A DNA stretch of 51,865 nt from JBPYFK01 sp051984675. GTDB taxonomy: Bacteria; Actinomycetota; Actinomycetes; Mycobacteriales; Pseudonocardiaceae. Position 1 is the stretch's first letter. Each line of letters starts with the position of its first letter. The position numbers were made by a program, and so were the translations under genes. Shown here piece after piece: positions 1 to 7,776 of this stretch. The DNA lies in the NCBI GenBank assembly GCA_051984675.1, contig JBPYFK010000166.1, positions 1-51,865 on the forward strand. Direction: 5' to 3'. Below the pieces are notes generated by a model. It had not been told where the DNA came from. It saw only the letters and a program-made list of their open reading frames with translations, and made no database searches.

Positions 1-1
1 T

Positions 2-133
2 CACTGGTGGATCGACCCGGATGGCGCAATGCCGGCCGGCGGTTTGCGTGACCCCATCTCGCCGGCGCGAACGCGATCCTCCCGAATTCCTCCCAAAAAT
101 GCCCACCAAGATCATCTGAAGATCAACAGGTGA
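2..133 (+). CDS. C-terminal tail of a probable HNH/DUF222-type endonuclease (partial)
   Basis: A reading frame is open from the left edge and stops at TGA 131-133, giving 43 residues. It begins HWWIDPDG, followed by a basic Pro/Arg-rich stretch. A W-I-D-P motif with a basic tail is typical of the very C-terminus of actinobacterial DUF222/HNH endonucleases, which are common in actinomycete genomes as dispersed mobile-like genes. Only the tail is visible, so neither the HNH catalytic motif nor the start can be checked. It converges on the tRNA-Pro terminator. The family call rests on a short motif. Confidence 0.45.
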   Translation, partial: HWWIDPDGAMPAGGLRDPISPARTRSSRIPPKNAHQDHLKINR

Positions 134-150
134 TCCACATCGAGGGCACG

Positions 151-194
151 AAAAAGCCCGCTGACCTGCCCTTTCGTGCTCGATCAGCGGGCTT
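151..194 (-). terminator. Rho-independent terminator of tRNA-Pro
   Basis: An 11-bp perfect inverted repeat (AAGCCCGCTGA at 154-164 with TCAGCGGGCTT at 184-194) is followed on the minus strand by a run of five T. It lies about 10 bases downstream of the tRNA 3' end. Confidence 0.85.
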
Positions 195-203
195 CGGTGG
201 CCG

Positions 204-277
<74 letters not shown>

Positions 278-378
278 GCCGCACCGTTTCGGTTGGTGCG
301 CGATCAGCTTACAACACGGCTCTCGCCCGCCCCCAATTCGGGGTGCCGGTGATCACCGCGCTGGTGGTGAGGGGCGGT

Positions 379-1113
379 TCAGCGCTCGATCAACTCGAAC
401 GCTACTGCGGCGCGAACGCCGTAGCGTTCGCCGGCCGCCGCCGTGCTCGCCTCCAGGAACTCCCTGGCCTGCTGCTCGGGCGGGCGGTCGCTGAGCGCGG
501 AGAGGTATTCGGCGTGCGCGGAGAGCGAGCGGATCGCACGTTCGAGGGAGTCGGTGACGTCGACGGCGTGGGTGGGTATGGGGGAACCGGCCACCGCGAC
601 CCAGCGGACCCCGTTGAACGGTTCCCACCCTTCTGCCAGCAGTTCCTGGAAGATCCAGCGGTTGCCCGCGTCCGACACCGCATCGAGGACGGCGCGGCCG
701 ACGGCCCGGTGGTCGGCGGAGTTCCAGCCGCTGGACCAGTATTCGTGGTGGTTGAGAGTGACCACGAGTTCTGGCCGGTGCTTGCGGATCGCGCGGGCGA
801 GGTCGCGTCGCAGGCCCAGCCCTTCCTCGATTGTCCCGTCGGCGTAGTCGAGGAAGGAGACTTCCTGCACGCCGACGATCGCGGCGCTCTCGCGCTGTTC
901 TCGTTCCCGGAGCGGGCCAGCCTGGTCGGGTGGAATGCCGTCGATGCCGGCTTCGCCTCTGGTGACCAGGAGATAGTCGACTTCGCGGCCGGCGTCGGTC
1001 CAGGTTGCTACTGCCGCTGCGGCGCCGTACTCGATGTCATCCGGGTGGGCGACGATCGCCAGCGCGCGATGCCAGTCCGTCGGCATGGCAGCCAGCCGCT
1101 CGGTGGGCTCCAT
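379..1113 (-). CDS. PIG-L/LmbE-family N-deacetylase
   Basis: The 244-aa protein belongs to the zinc-dependent N-deacetylase family that removes acetyl groups from GlcNAc-type substrates (MshB, LmbE, GlcNAc-PI deacetylases). The zinc/catalytic motif AHPDD is at residues 22-26, and H-residues in the NHHEYWSSGW segment match the later metal-ligand region. No signal peptide is seen, so it is probably cytoplasmic. The start is fixed by an in-frame TAG directly before ATG 1113 and by GGAGGT 5 nt upstream. That ribosome binding site is the proximal copy of a five-fold 9-bp tandem array. It lies 70 bp downstream of the GH4 gene on the same strand, which suggests co-transcription and a role in aminosugar use. 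The exact substrate is unknown. Confidence 0.9.
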   Translation of the reverse strand: MEPTERLAAMPTDWHRALAIVAHPDDIEYGAAAAVATWTDAGREVDYLLVTRGEAGIDGIPPDQAGPLREREQRESAAIVGVQEVSFLDYADGTIEEGLGLRRDLARAIRKHRPELVVTLNHHEYWSSGWNSADHRAVGRAVLDAVSDAGNRWIFQELLAEGWEPFNGVRWVAVAGSPIPTHAVDVTDSLERAIRSLSAHAEYLSALSDRPPEQQAREFLEASTAAAGERYGVRAAVAFELIER

Positions 1114-1118
1114 CTATT

Positions 1119-1162
1119 ACCTCCGGTACCTCCGGTACCTCCGGTACCTCCGGTACCTCCGG
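1119..1162 (-). repeat. 9-bp tandem array of Shine-Dalgarno sequences (x5)
   Basis: On the minus strand the unit ACCGGAGGT occurs four times perfectly plus an 8/9 fifth copy, directly upstream of the deacetylase ATG. Every unit carries a consensus GGAGGT. Only the copy at 1119-1124 is at a productive distance from ATG 1113. The array lies wholly in the 70-bp gap after the GH4 stop codon. Confidence 0.95.
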
Positions 1163-1183
1163 CAGAACGATATCCGAAACTGA

Positions 1184-2521
1184 TCAACACCGGAGGTTTT
1201 GGGAATCATCCGCTTGCCAAGCGTCCAGCATCCGCTCGGCGGCGCGCACTGAGTCGACAAGGGGGTGCAGGGCTAGCGCCCGCAGTGCCGCTGCGCGCGA
1301 TCCGCTCAGGGCCGCTTCGATCGTGGCCTGCTCGACTTCCTTGACCGCGTGCACGAGCCCCGCCTGATGGTGGGTGAGGGCAGGGCAGGCAAGGGGGCGG
1401 GCGCCGTTGGCGTCGACCACGCACGGGACCTCGACGACCACGTCCGGGCCCAGCTCGGGGACAGCGGACCGATTGCGGACGTTGAGGATCAGGGTGCTCG
1501 GGGCGTTGTCGCTGATCGATCGCAGGGTCGCCAGCGCGACCTGCTCGTACCCGCCACCGTCGAGTTCGTGGGCTTCCCGATCGCCAAGCCCGGCCGCGGC
1601 GCGGTTCTCCGCCAGATACGTTTCCTCACGTAGGCGCCGGACGCGCGTCCATTCCCGCAACGCGTGTTCAGGATGCTGGGCGACGGTGGCGTAGAACTGC
1701 CCTTGTTGGTGGAGGATCAGTTCCCCGCGGGTCTGGGGCCGCGTACTCAGGGCGGCCACGGCCTCGCGGGTGAAGTAGTAGTAGTGCAGGTATTCGTTGG
1801 GGACGGCGCCGAGCGTTCGCAGCCAGGTCGGCCCGAAGAGCTGCCCTTCCTCGAATGAGCACAGCGCCGCGTCGTCGGCGAGCAACCCGGGAAGCCGGTC
1901 GTGACCGTCGACCAGCACCGCGCGCAGCCAGCCCAGGTGGTTGAGGCCGACGTAGTCGAAGTGCGCCCGTGCGTGCGAGACCCCGAGCGCGCCCGCCACG
2001 CGCCGGCACAAGCCGGCGGGCGAGTCGCAGATACCGATGACACGATCACCGAGCACCCGCGCCATCGCCTCTGTGATCATCCCCGCCGGGTTGGTGAAGT
2101 TGATCAGCCAGGCATTCGGTGCTCGGTCGGCGATGCGTCGCGCGAGTGCCATCGCGACCGGAACCGTGCGCAGCCCGTAAAGCACGCCGCCCGCACCGAC
2201 GGTTTCCTGTCCCAACAGGCCCTCTGCCAGCGCGACGCGTTCGTCGCGGGCACGACCTTCCAGACCGCCGACCCGGATCGCTGAGAGTACGAAGTCCGCG
2301 CCCTCCAGTGCCTCATCGAGATCGGTGGTGCTGCGCACGGCCGGCGGATTCGGGTGTCTGACGGCCAGCTGTGCCAGGACGGCACGGATCGCTTCGATGC
2401 GCCCGCTGTCGACGTCGAACAGGACCAAGTCGGTACGCCGGTGCTCGTCGGCTTCTGCGAGGAGTGCCCGATACAGCAGCGGGACACGAAAGCCACCTCC
2501 GCCCACGATGGTCAGCCGCAT
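1184..2521 (-). CDS. GH4-family 6-phospho-beta-glucosidase-like glycosidase
   Basis: The 445-aa protein is a glycoside hydrolase family 4 enzyme. GH4 enzymes use NAD+ and a divalent metal to cleave phosphorylated or alpha/beta glycosides by a redox-elimination mechanism in the cytoplasm. Visible features are an N-terminal Rossmann glycine loop (residues 5-12), NFTNPAG at 141-147, the ICDSP metal/active-site segment at 164-168 and NHLGW at 194-198. Start ATG 2521 puts the beta-alpha-beta fold at the N-terminus; longer frames run into GC-rich upstream sequence without conserved content. It is followed by the deacetylase and is divergent from a PfkB kinase, suggesting one regulon for a phosphorylated or amino disaccharide. 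Exact substrate is inferred only. Confidence 0.9.
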   Translation of the reverse strand: MRLTIVGGGGFRVPLLYRALLAEADEHRRTDLVLFDVDSGRIEAIRAVLAQLAVRHPNPPAVRSTTDLDEALEGADFVLSAIRVGGLEGRARDERVALAEGLLGQETVGAGGVLYGLRTVPVAMALARRIADRAPNAWLINFTNPAGMITEAMARVLGDRVIGICDSPAGLCRRVAGALGVSHARAHFDYVGLNHLGWLRAVLVDGHDRLPGLLADDAALCSFEEGQLFGPTWLRTLGAVPNEYLHYYYFTREAVAALSTRPQTRGELILHQQGQFYATVAQHPEHALREWTRVRRLREETYLAENRAAAGLGDREAHELDGGGYEQVALATLRSISDNAPSTLILNVRNRSAVPELGPDVVVEVPCVVDANGARPLACPALTHHQAGLVHAVKEVEQATIEAALSGSRAAALRALALHPLVDSVRAAERMLDAWQADDSQNLRC

Positions 2522-2574
2522 CCGTGAAACCCCCGTCCGCCGAACCCCGCGCGTCTTGCCCGGCCCGCCTGACC

Positions 2575-2590
2575 GTTGCACATTTACAAC
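2575..2590. promoter_or_regulatory. Imperfect palindrome in the GH4/kinase divergent promoter
   Basis: GTTGCACATTTACAAC is a dyad with GTTG/CAAC ends and 12 of 16 positions symmetric. It is the only AT-rich patch in the 110-bp region between the two divergent starts, so it is a candidate operator for a LacI- or GntR-type regulator encoded elsewhere. Confidence 0.4.
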
Positions 2591-2631
2591 ATCGTGCGGA
2601 TCCGCGCGAATGGGCGGGCAGGAGAGCTGTC

Positions 2632-3765
2632 GTGACGAGCGTGAGCAGGGGCGACGACCAACCGCCCGCGGGCGGGACGGACGCGGAGGCCGAGTGCCGG
2701 CGCCTGGTGGACCCGCTGGCACCGGTGCGCTCGGCGCAGGACCCGGCGCTGGACGTGGTCCTGAACGGAACCGTCTTCCTCGACATCATCCTCACCGGTC
2801 TGGAGCGGTCTCCCGCCGTGGGCTCCGAGGTCTGGGCCGCGGGCATGGGGTCGAGCCCGGGCGGCGTCGCCAACATGGCGACGGCGACCAGCCGGCTCGG
2901 GTTGCGCACTGGTCTGGCCGCCGCGTTCGGCGACGACGTCTACGGGGAGTTCTGCTGGGAGAGCCTCGCGGTGCATGAAGGCGTCGACCTGTCGCTGTCC
3001 CGCCGGATCCCTGGCTGGCACTCCCCACTGACGGTGTCGATGGCGTACGAGGGCGAACGAACGATGGTGACGCACGGCCACGCACCGCCGCCGGGGGCGA
3101 TCCCAACCTTCGCACCCGCGGCACGGGCATCGGCGATCTCGCTGGGCCTTGACCGCAACGAACCGTGGGCTGAGCAGGCCAGCGCCCACGGGAGCTTGAT
3201 CTTCGCCGACGTCGGATGGGACGAGAGTGAGACCTGGCGCACCGACGTACTCGACGATCTCCGGTACTGCCATGCGTTTCTGCCGAACGCCGTCGAGGCT
3301 ATGCGCTATACCCGAACCGACACGCCGGATGCGGCAGTGCGGCGGCTCGCTGCCCTCGTGCCGGTGGCGGTTGTCACCGACGGTGCGCGCGGGGCGGTCG
3401 CCATCGACAGCACCAGCGGCGAAACCGCGCGAGTGCCCGGGCTCTCCGTCCAGGCACTGGACCCGACCGGTGCGGGGGACGTGTTCGTGGCTGCCTTCAT
3501 GACGGGCACGCTCGCCGGCTGGCCCCTGGACGACCGGCTGCTGTTCGCGAATCTCACCGCCGCGCTGTCCGTCCAGCACTTCGGCGGTTCGCTGTCCGCC
3601 CCGGACTGGTGCGAGATCGCCGCGTGGTGGTGGACGGTGAAGGGCGATCCGGCGGCGGCCGAACTGGTTGCGCGCTACGGCTTCCTGGACAGTCTCGTGC
3701 CGCCGACGCCACCACGTCGGCTTCGGCGTGCGGTGCCGACGGTCGGCTTTCCCACGCAGCCATGA
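2632..3765 (+). CDS. PfkB/ribokinase-family carbohydrate kinase
   Basis: The 377-aa protein has the ribokinase fold. The N-terminal substrate lid contains SPGGVANMATATSRLG, the PfkB signature 1 region, and the C-terminal LDPTGAGD motif (about residues 277-283) holds the anion hole and catalytic Asp. It should phosphorylate a sugar or sugar acid with ATP. Start GTG 2632 is chosen because GGAG lies at a good distance upstream and because the longer frame overlaps the divergent GH4 gene. It has a longer N-terminus and C-terminal extension than ribokinase. The divergent arrangement with the GH4/deacetylase pair suggests a shared carbohydrate pathway. Confidence 0.88.
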   Translation: MTSVSRGDDQPPAGGTDAEAECRRLVDPLAPVRSAQDPALDVVLNGTVFLDIILTGLERSPAVGSEVWAAGMGSSPGGVANMATATSRLGLRTGLAAAFGDDVYGEFCWESLAVHEGVDLSLSRRIPGWHSPLTVSMAYEGERTMVTHGHAPPPGAIPTFAPAARASAISLGLDRNEPWAEQASAHGSLIFADVGWDESETWRTDVLDDLRYCHAFLPNAVEAMRYTRTDTPDAAVRRLAALVPVAVVTDGARGAVAIDSTSGETARVPGLSVQALDPTGAGDVFVAAFMTGTLAGWPLDDRLLFANLTAALSVQHFGGSLSAPDWCEIAAWWWTVKGDPAAAELVARYGFLDSLVPPTPPRRLRRAVPTVGFPTQP

Positions 3766-3840
3766 GCGGGCATGGCTTGGGCTGGACGTCCACAATGGAG
3801 CTTGGTCGGCGAGACGGGTGTTGCGCCTGGCTGTCGAGCC

Positions 3841-4686
3841 TTATGCCTGGCTGTCGAGTCTGAGGTGTTCCAGGACGGCGGTGGGGGAGACACTCTGCCA
3901 GTCGTCTTTGTCGCTCCACCGCGCGAGGACGGTCTCGGTTGCCGCCGCGAGATCTGCTGGCAGGCCGGCGGCGTCCAACGTGCCCGCGATCTCGCGCATC
4001 TCCGGCGCCCACCGCCACGCCCGGCTCGCGAGGCTCGGGAGGAAGTCGCGGTCGGCGAGGATCTGCGCGGGCATCCGGTCGGCCTCGGTGAGCAACGCCT
4101 CGGTTACGTCGTGCTGGTCGGCGAGTGCGTGCGCGACAGCGGCGAGCACCCGGCTGGCCTTCTGGTACGACGCGAACGACATCTTGAGCGCACTGGCCGC
4201 ACCGAGTCGCTCGCTCAACCGGACCGGCTCCACGCGTGTGCCGGCGACCAGCCTGGGAACGGCTCGCACGTAGCGGGACTCCCCCGCCAGGTAGAGCCGG
4301 GTCGTGGTTCGCTCATCGGGTGGAGCGCCGATGATCGAGCCGTCCACGAACGAGCCTCCCGCAGCCGAGACCGTGGCCGCGATCCGTCGCAGTGTCGCCG
4401 GGCTGACCGCGTTGGCGTCCACGAACACGCCGCGATAACCCGTTTCGGCGACCTGGTGGGCGATCTCTTCGGCAGCGGCCGGCGGGCAGATGGACAGCAC
4501 CACGCTGCACTGCTCCAGCAAACGGGGGAGGTCGGCGACCGGACGCAGTCCCGCGTCCTCCGCACGCTTCTGGGTGGCCGCACCGCGCCCTTCGGGACAC
4601 CAGAGCACGGTGTGACCGTTGCGGACGATCTCGCCCGCCACGGCAGCGCCCATCTGACCCGGGTGCAGCAGACCGACGGTACTCAC
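3841..4686 (-). CDS. NAD(P)-dependent dehydrogenase of the 6-PGDH/3-hydroxyisobutyrate type
   Basis: The 281-aa protein has an N-terminal Rossmann fold (GLLHPGQMG, residues 5-13) typical of 6-phosphogluconate/beta-hydroxyacid dehydrogenases. It also has VDANAVSP, the substrate-binding segment, and an all-helical C-terminal domain with the catalytic-Lys region ALKMSFASYQK, as in the DUF1932 subgroup. Start GTG 4686 follows GGAG by 5 nt and gives the classic N-terminus. The final codons lie in a 14-bp direct repeat (GCCTGGCTGTCGAG at 3825-3838 and 3845-3858) whose second copy encodes the C-terminus, so the 3' end may have been duplicated. It converges with the kinase, 75 bp apart. Substrate unknown. 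Confidence 0.85.
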   Translation of the reverse strand: MSTVGLLHPGQMGAAVAGEIVRNGHTVLWCPEGRGAATQKRAEDAGLRPVADLPRLLEQCSVVLSICPPAAAEEIAHQVAETGYRGVFVDANAVSPATLRRIAATVSAAGGSFVDGSIIGAPPDERTTTRLYLAGESRYVRAVPRLVAGTRVEPVRLSERLGAASALKMSFASYQKASRVLAAVAHALADQHDVTEALLTEADRMPAQILADRDFLPSLASRAWRWAPEMREIAGTLDAAGLPADLAAATETVLARWSDKDDWQSVSPTAVLEHLRLDSQA

Positions 4687-4874
4687 CTGAGCTCCAATCT
4701 TCGGATACCCGGCCTCGCAGTGGGGAGTGAGAGCCAAGCCGGCGACCGAACTTCGATGGACGCGGGACCGGGCAGGTTCCGTCCCGGCTGGTCGGGCGGA
4801 CACCAGACCCACCGGCACGCCGCGTCGCCGAGCAGTCCGAACCATGAATGTCCCACGTGGACGTGGGGGAGGGT

Positions 4875-6218
4875 TCAATGCGCATGCTCTGGAAGTGCGG
4901 CTGGCTCGTCGCAGAAGTGGACGATCTGGTCACGCAGATCGGCCGCCACGACCGCGCTCTGGAAGCGGGGCCGCCCGAGGGCACCGGCGAGTTGCCGCAG
5001 CCGTCGCACCACGCTGTCGGTCCGGCGGCGGTTGGCCAGCATCAGCACCTCCCGCACCTGCTCGGCGGTGCCTTCCAGATTCTGCTGGCCCAGCCTGGCC
5101 ACCGCCAGGTCCAGCCGCGCCAGGCTCAGCTCACCGATCCGGCGCTGCTCGGGCGGGTCCTGCTGGTAGAGCTCGACCGATTCGGCGGCCTGCTGATCGG
5201 CACGAACGAGGTTGTCGTGATCGCCCAGCCACAGCCGGGCGGTCGCCGCGTACAGGGTCTGTTTGGCCACGGGAAACGCGAGCATGCCACCGGGATCGTC
5301 GGCCGCCGTGACCTCCTCGCGTGCCTGCTCCGCCCGCCGCAGGGCGTCCTCGGTCGCTCGCGGGTCGCGCAGCCTTCCGTGCGCGCGGGCTTCGATCGCG
5401 GCCAGGCGCACCCGAGCGGTTCCCGCTTCGGGCCGGTAATCCCAGCCGTCCCGTGCCAGCGTGATGGAGTCGGCCGGCCGGTCGTCCCAGTAGCAGATCA
5501 GGCTCTGCGTGCCCCTGATCCACGCGCGCAGGGAGTTGTTGTCCGCCAGCTCCGCGCACAGGAACGCCGTGCGGGCCTGCGTCTCGGCGGCCGACAGCCA
5601 ACCGAGGTCGAACGAGGCGTTGGCCAGCACCCCACACAGCACGCTGGCGACCAGGTAGAGCTCCCGGGTCTGGTCCGGGTGCTGCCGACCTTCCAGCAGC
5701 TCGAACACCCGGCTCCGCAGTTCCCGCAGCTCGACGAAGATCGGGTAGACCGGCCGGTTCGGATACGTCGCGACGATCCTGCTCGCGTCCGTTCGGAACT
5801 GCTCCAGGGTGTGCGGTCCCACATTGCTCTGCTCCGCGAACTGCCCAAACCGGGCGGATTCAGCCGCCGCCATCACGATCTCCCTCCCCATCGCCGCGTG
5901 GGTGTCCTCGCCGGCTCCGGCCGAGTGCGCAGCCCATCGGCCATGGTGATCGGGGGACGGGCCGGGCACGGGCGGGCCGAAGAGAATCTCGGCCGGCTCG
6001 TTGAACATGTGCTCCAGGACTCGGCAGGTCGCCGGATGGGGCAGGCCGCCGAGCCGCCCGCCCATCCAGCGGCTTGCCTGCCGCTCCGATACCGTGATCG
6101 GCCCGTCCAGCTGGCGCGATGAGGCGAGGAAGTCATCACAGAACTCCTGCACGGTCCGGCGGCTTTGCCGGAACAGTTGCTCCAGACGGTTACGGGGAGC
6201 AGGGTGAACTCCGATCAC
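4875..6218 (-). CDS. XRE-family regulator with TPR-like C-terminal domain
   Basis: The 447-aa protein carries an N-terminal helix-turn-helix region (about residues 20-80, with the ERQASRWMGG segment conserved in a large actinobacterial regulator group). A long alanine-rich helical region follows, with repeats resembling tetratricopeptides. Start GTG 6218 has GGAGG 4-5 nt upstream. It is divergent from the 366-aa GT9-like gene, and this regulator type often controls its divergent neighbour. A direct repeat in the shared upstream region (6263-6298) is a candidate binding site. The ligand or signal is unknown. The dehydrogenase lies 188 bp downstream on the same strand. Confidence 0.85.
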   Translation of the reverse strand: MIGVHPAPRNRLEQLFRQSRRTVQEFCDDFLASSRQLDGPITVSERQASRWMGGRLGGLPHPATCRVLEHMFNEPAEILFGPPVPGPSPDHHGRWAAHSAGAGEDTHAAMGREIVMAAAESARFGQFAEQSNVGPHTLEQFRTDASRIVATYPNRPVYPIFVELRELRSRVFELLEGRQHPDQTRELYLVASVLCGVLANASFDLGWLSAAETQARTAFLCAELADNNSLRAWIRGTQSLICYWDDRPADSITLARDGWDYRPEAGTARVRLAAIEARAHGRLRDPRATEDALRRAEQAREEVTAADDPGGMLAFPVAKQTLYAATARLWLGDHDNLVRADQQAAESVELYQQDPPEQRRIGELSLARLDLAVARLGQQNLEGTAEQVREVLMLANRRRTDSVVRRLRQLAGALGRPRFQSAVVAADLRDQIVHFCDEPAALPEHAH

Positions 6219-6262
6219 GAACGCCTCCAGTCAAGGCAACCGCAGCATTGGCATTGTCGGCA

Positions 6263-6298
6263 CCCTACGAAAGTGTTGGTCGCCAACCCTACGAAGTG
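6263..6298. promoter_or_regulatory. Direct repeat between the XRE regulator and GT9-like gene
   Basis: CCCTACGAAAGTG (6263-6275) and CCCTACGAAGTG (6287-6298) are near-identical direct repeats spaced about 24 bp (just over two helical turns). They lie in the 196-bp divergent region. Further toward the plus-strand gene, GTGTCA also occurs twice (6348-6353 and 6360-6365). Confidence 0.4.
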
Positions 6299-6414
6299 AA
6301 CGGCGTATTCCCCAATGATGTCGGGAAAATGTCCCGCGAATGCGCCGAAGTGTCATCGCGGTGTCACAGTGATACGGAGCAGACTGGACCGCATAACCGT
6401 GAACCGCCGGCGGG

Positions 6415-7515
6415 GTGAAGCCAGTGCCTATCCAGCAGGATCTGATCCAGTGGCAGGTGCAGGATGTGTGGTGTCAACTCGGCGGGCGAATGATCGTCGC
6501 CGCCGAGAACGCACCGTTCGGCCGGGTGTTGCCGTATCGGCGCTCGTCAGGTGCGGAACCGCGACCGGGGTGCGTCCCTCTGGTGCGGTCGCGCGGCTGG
6601 ATCGCCGACCTCGGACAGCGTGGGATCGGGGACCTGCTGCTCGGGCTCGCCGCCGTCACCGCATTGCGTGAGGTGACCCCGGATGCGCTCGTGCACTACA
6701 GCGGGCCGCACGCGAACCTGATGCGGCGCTGCTCGATCCCGATGGAGACGGCGAATCAGACGTGGGGTCCGCACATTGTCCGAACCGCCACTCGGGCGCC
6801 GGTTCGCTTCCGCATCGACCCCTCGGAGCCGCCAACCTGGCTGGACCAGGTGGAACCCGGGCAGGCAGAGGTGCACGCGGCGCTGCCGATGCGACACTAT
6901 CTCGCGGTCGAACAGACTCTCGGGGCGCGGCTGGCCAGGGATTCCGCCCCTGCTCCGGTCTTCCCGTCGGAACATCGGGCGCAACCCTGGCACGTGGTGT
7001 TCGTGACCATACCGGGGTGGCCACGGCGCTTGGATTTCCAGCTGGACGACTTCGCGCAGGTGGCTCGCGCACTCACGTGGACCCGTGACGTGCCGTGGCG
7101 CTTCACTGTGATCGCCGCCCGGAACGGTTCATGCACCCGAGCGTTCGACGGACTGCCGGCGGATGTGCTGTGCGAACCGCTCCCGGAGGAGTGCGTCGAC
7201 CTGTTCGCGTCCGCCGATCTGGTGATCGGCACCGATGCGGGACTCACCCAACTGGCGGCGCTGACGACGCGGGCCGACGGCAGCGGGCCGCCGGTGGTGG
7301 GCATGTACTCCCGGCATTCCCACACCAAGTGGATCACCGGCTCGGACCGGCACCACGCGGTGGCGACCCGGTTCGCTCAGATGCTCGCCTTGGCCGACCG
7401 GACCGCCGAGCCGTCCGAACTCACCGACACCACTTGGGGAGCGGCGGCCGACCTGCACAATGTCGCGCCGGAGATGGTCGCCGATTTCGCGGCTCACTGC
7501 GCCGGCTGGTGGTGA
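6415..7515 (+). CDS. GT9/heptosyltransferase-like protein of unknown role
   Basis: The 366-aa protein contains GQRGIGDLLLGLAAVTALR near residue 68 and VIGTDAGLTQLAALTTR in the C-terminal half. This matches the layout of family 9 glycosyltransferases: an N-terminal G-x-GD loop and a C-terminal G-T-D-x-G-x-x-H/Q-LAA donor-binding motif. No membrane segment is predicted. Start GTG 6415 is preceded by a weak GGCGGG. Actinomycetes lack heptose LPS, so a role in LPS is unlikely; a nucleotide-sugar or other anionic ligand is possible. The divergent XRE-TPR regulator probably controls it. Confidence 0.6.
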   Translation: MKPVPIQQDLIQWQVQDVWCQLGGRMIVAAENAPFGRVLPYRRSSGAEPRPGCVPLVRSRGWIADLGQRGIGDLLLGLAAVTALREVTPDALVHYSGPHANLMRRCSIPMETANQTWGPHIVRTATRAPVRFRIDPSEPPTWLDQVEPGQAEVHAALPMRHYLAVEQTLGARLARDSAPAPVFPSEHRAQPWHVVFVTIPGWPRRLDFQLDDFAQVARALTWTRDVPWRFTVIAARNGSCTRAFDGLPADVLCEPLPEECVDLFASADLVIGTDAGLTQLAALTTRADGSGPPVVGMYSRHSHTKWITGSDRHHAVATRFAQMLALADRTAEPSELTDTTWGAAADLHNVAPEMVADFAAHCAGWW

Positions 7516-7516
7516 G

Positions 7517-7660
7517 CTATCGCTCGCCGCTGCCGTGGCAGAAAGGGCATCCGCCGCCGGTGGGGAGCTTGCCGCTGCCGTTGCACGGGTTGCAGACGAT
7601 GACCCGCCGGCCGACGAGCAAGTGCCGGATGTCCTTCACAGTCCCGAAAAAGACGTCCAT
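7517..7660 (-). CDS. 47-aa zinc-finger protein with two CxxCxGxG repeats
   Basis: A small gene starts at ATG 7660, with AAGGGG 7 nt upstream, and ends at TAG 7517-7519, one base after the GT9-like stop on the other strand. The 47 residues contain CNPCNGSG (C23, C26) and CPFCHGSG (C38, C41). These are exactly the CxxCxGxG repeats of the DnaJ central zinc domain, here only a single pair. One zinc-binding hairpin is expected, with no J-domain. Such mini zinc ribbons may act as chaperone adaptors or nucleic-acid-binding proteins, but no function is known. Confidence 0.7.
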   Translation of the reverse strand: MDVFFGTVKDIRHLLVGRRVIVCNPCNGSGKLPTGGGCPFCHGSGER

Positions 7661-7776
7661 GTACTGGCCCCTTACTGGAGGTGCGCAGCGGTGACGAGCT
7701 GTGAGATGACCGCTGCCCTGCCGTCAAGAGATCGTAGGAATCCAGACTGGTAGGGCACATCGCCCAGCGGGGAAGA

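Noticed and set aside
1008..1190. 60-aa minus-strand frame encoding a Gly-Gly-Thr repeat
   Set aside because: It reads through the ribosome-binding array in another frame and overlaps the deacetylase start; no independent support.
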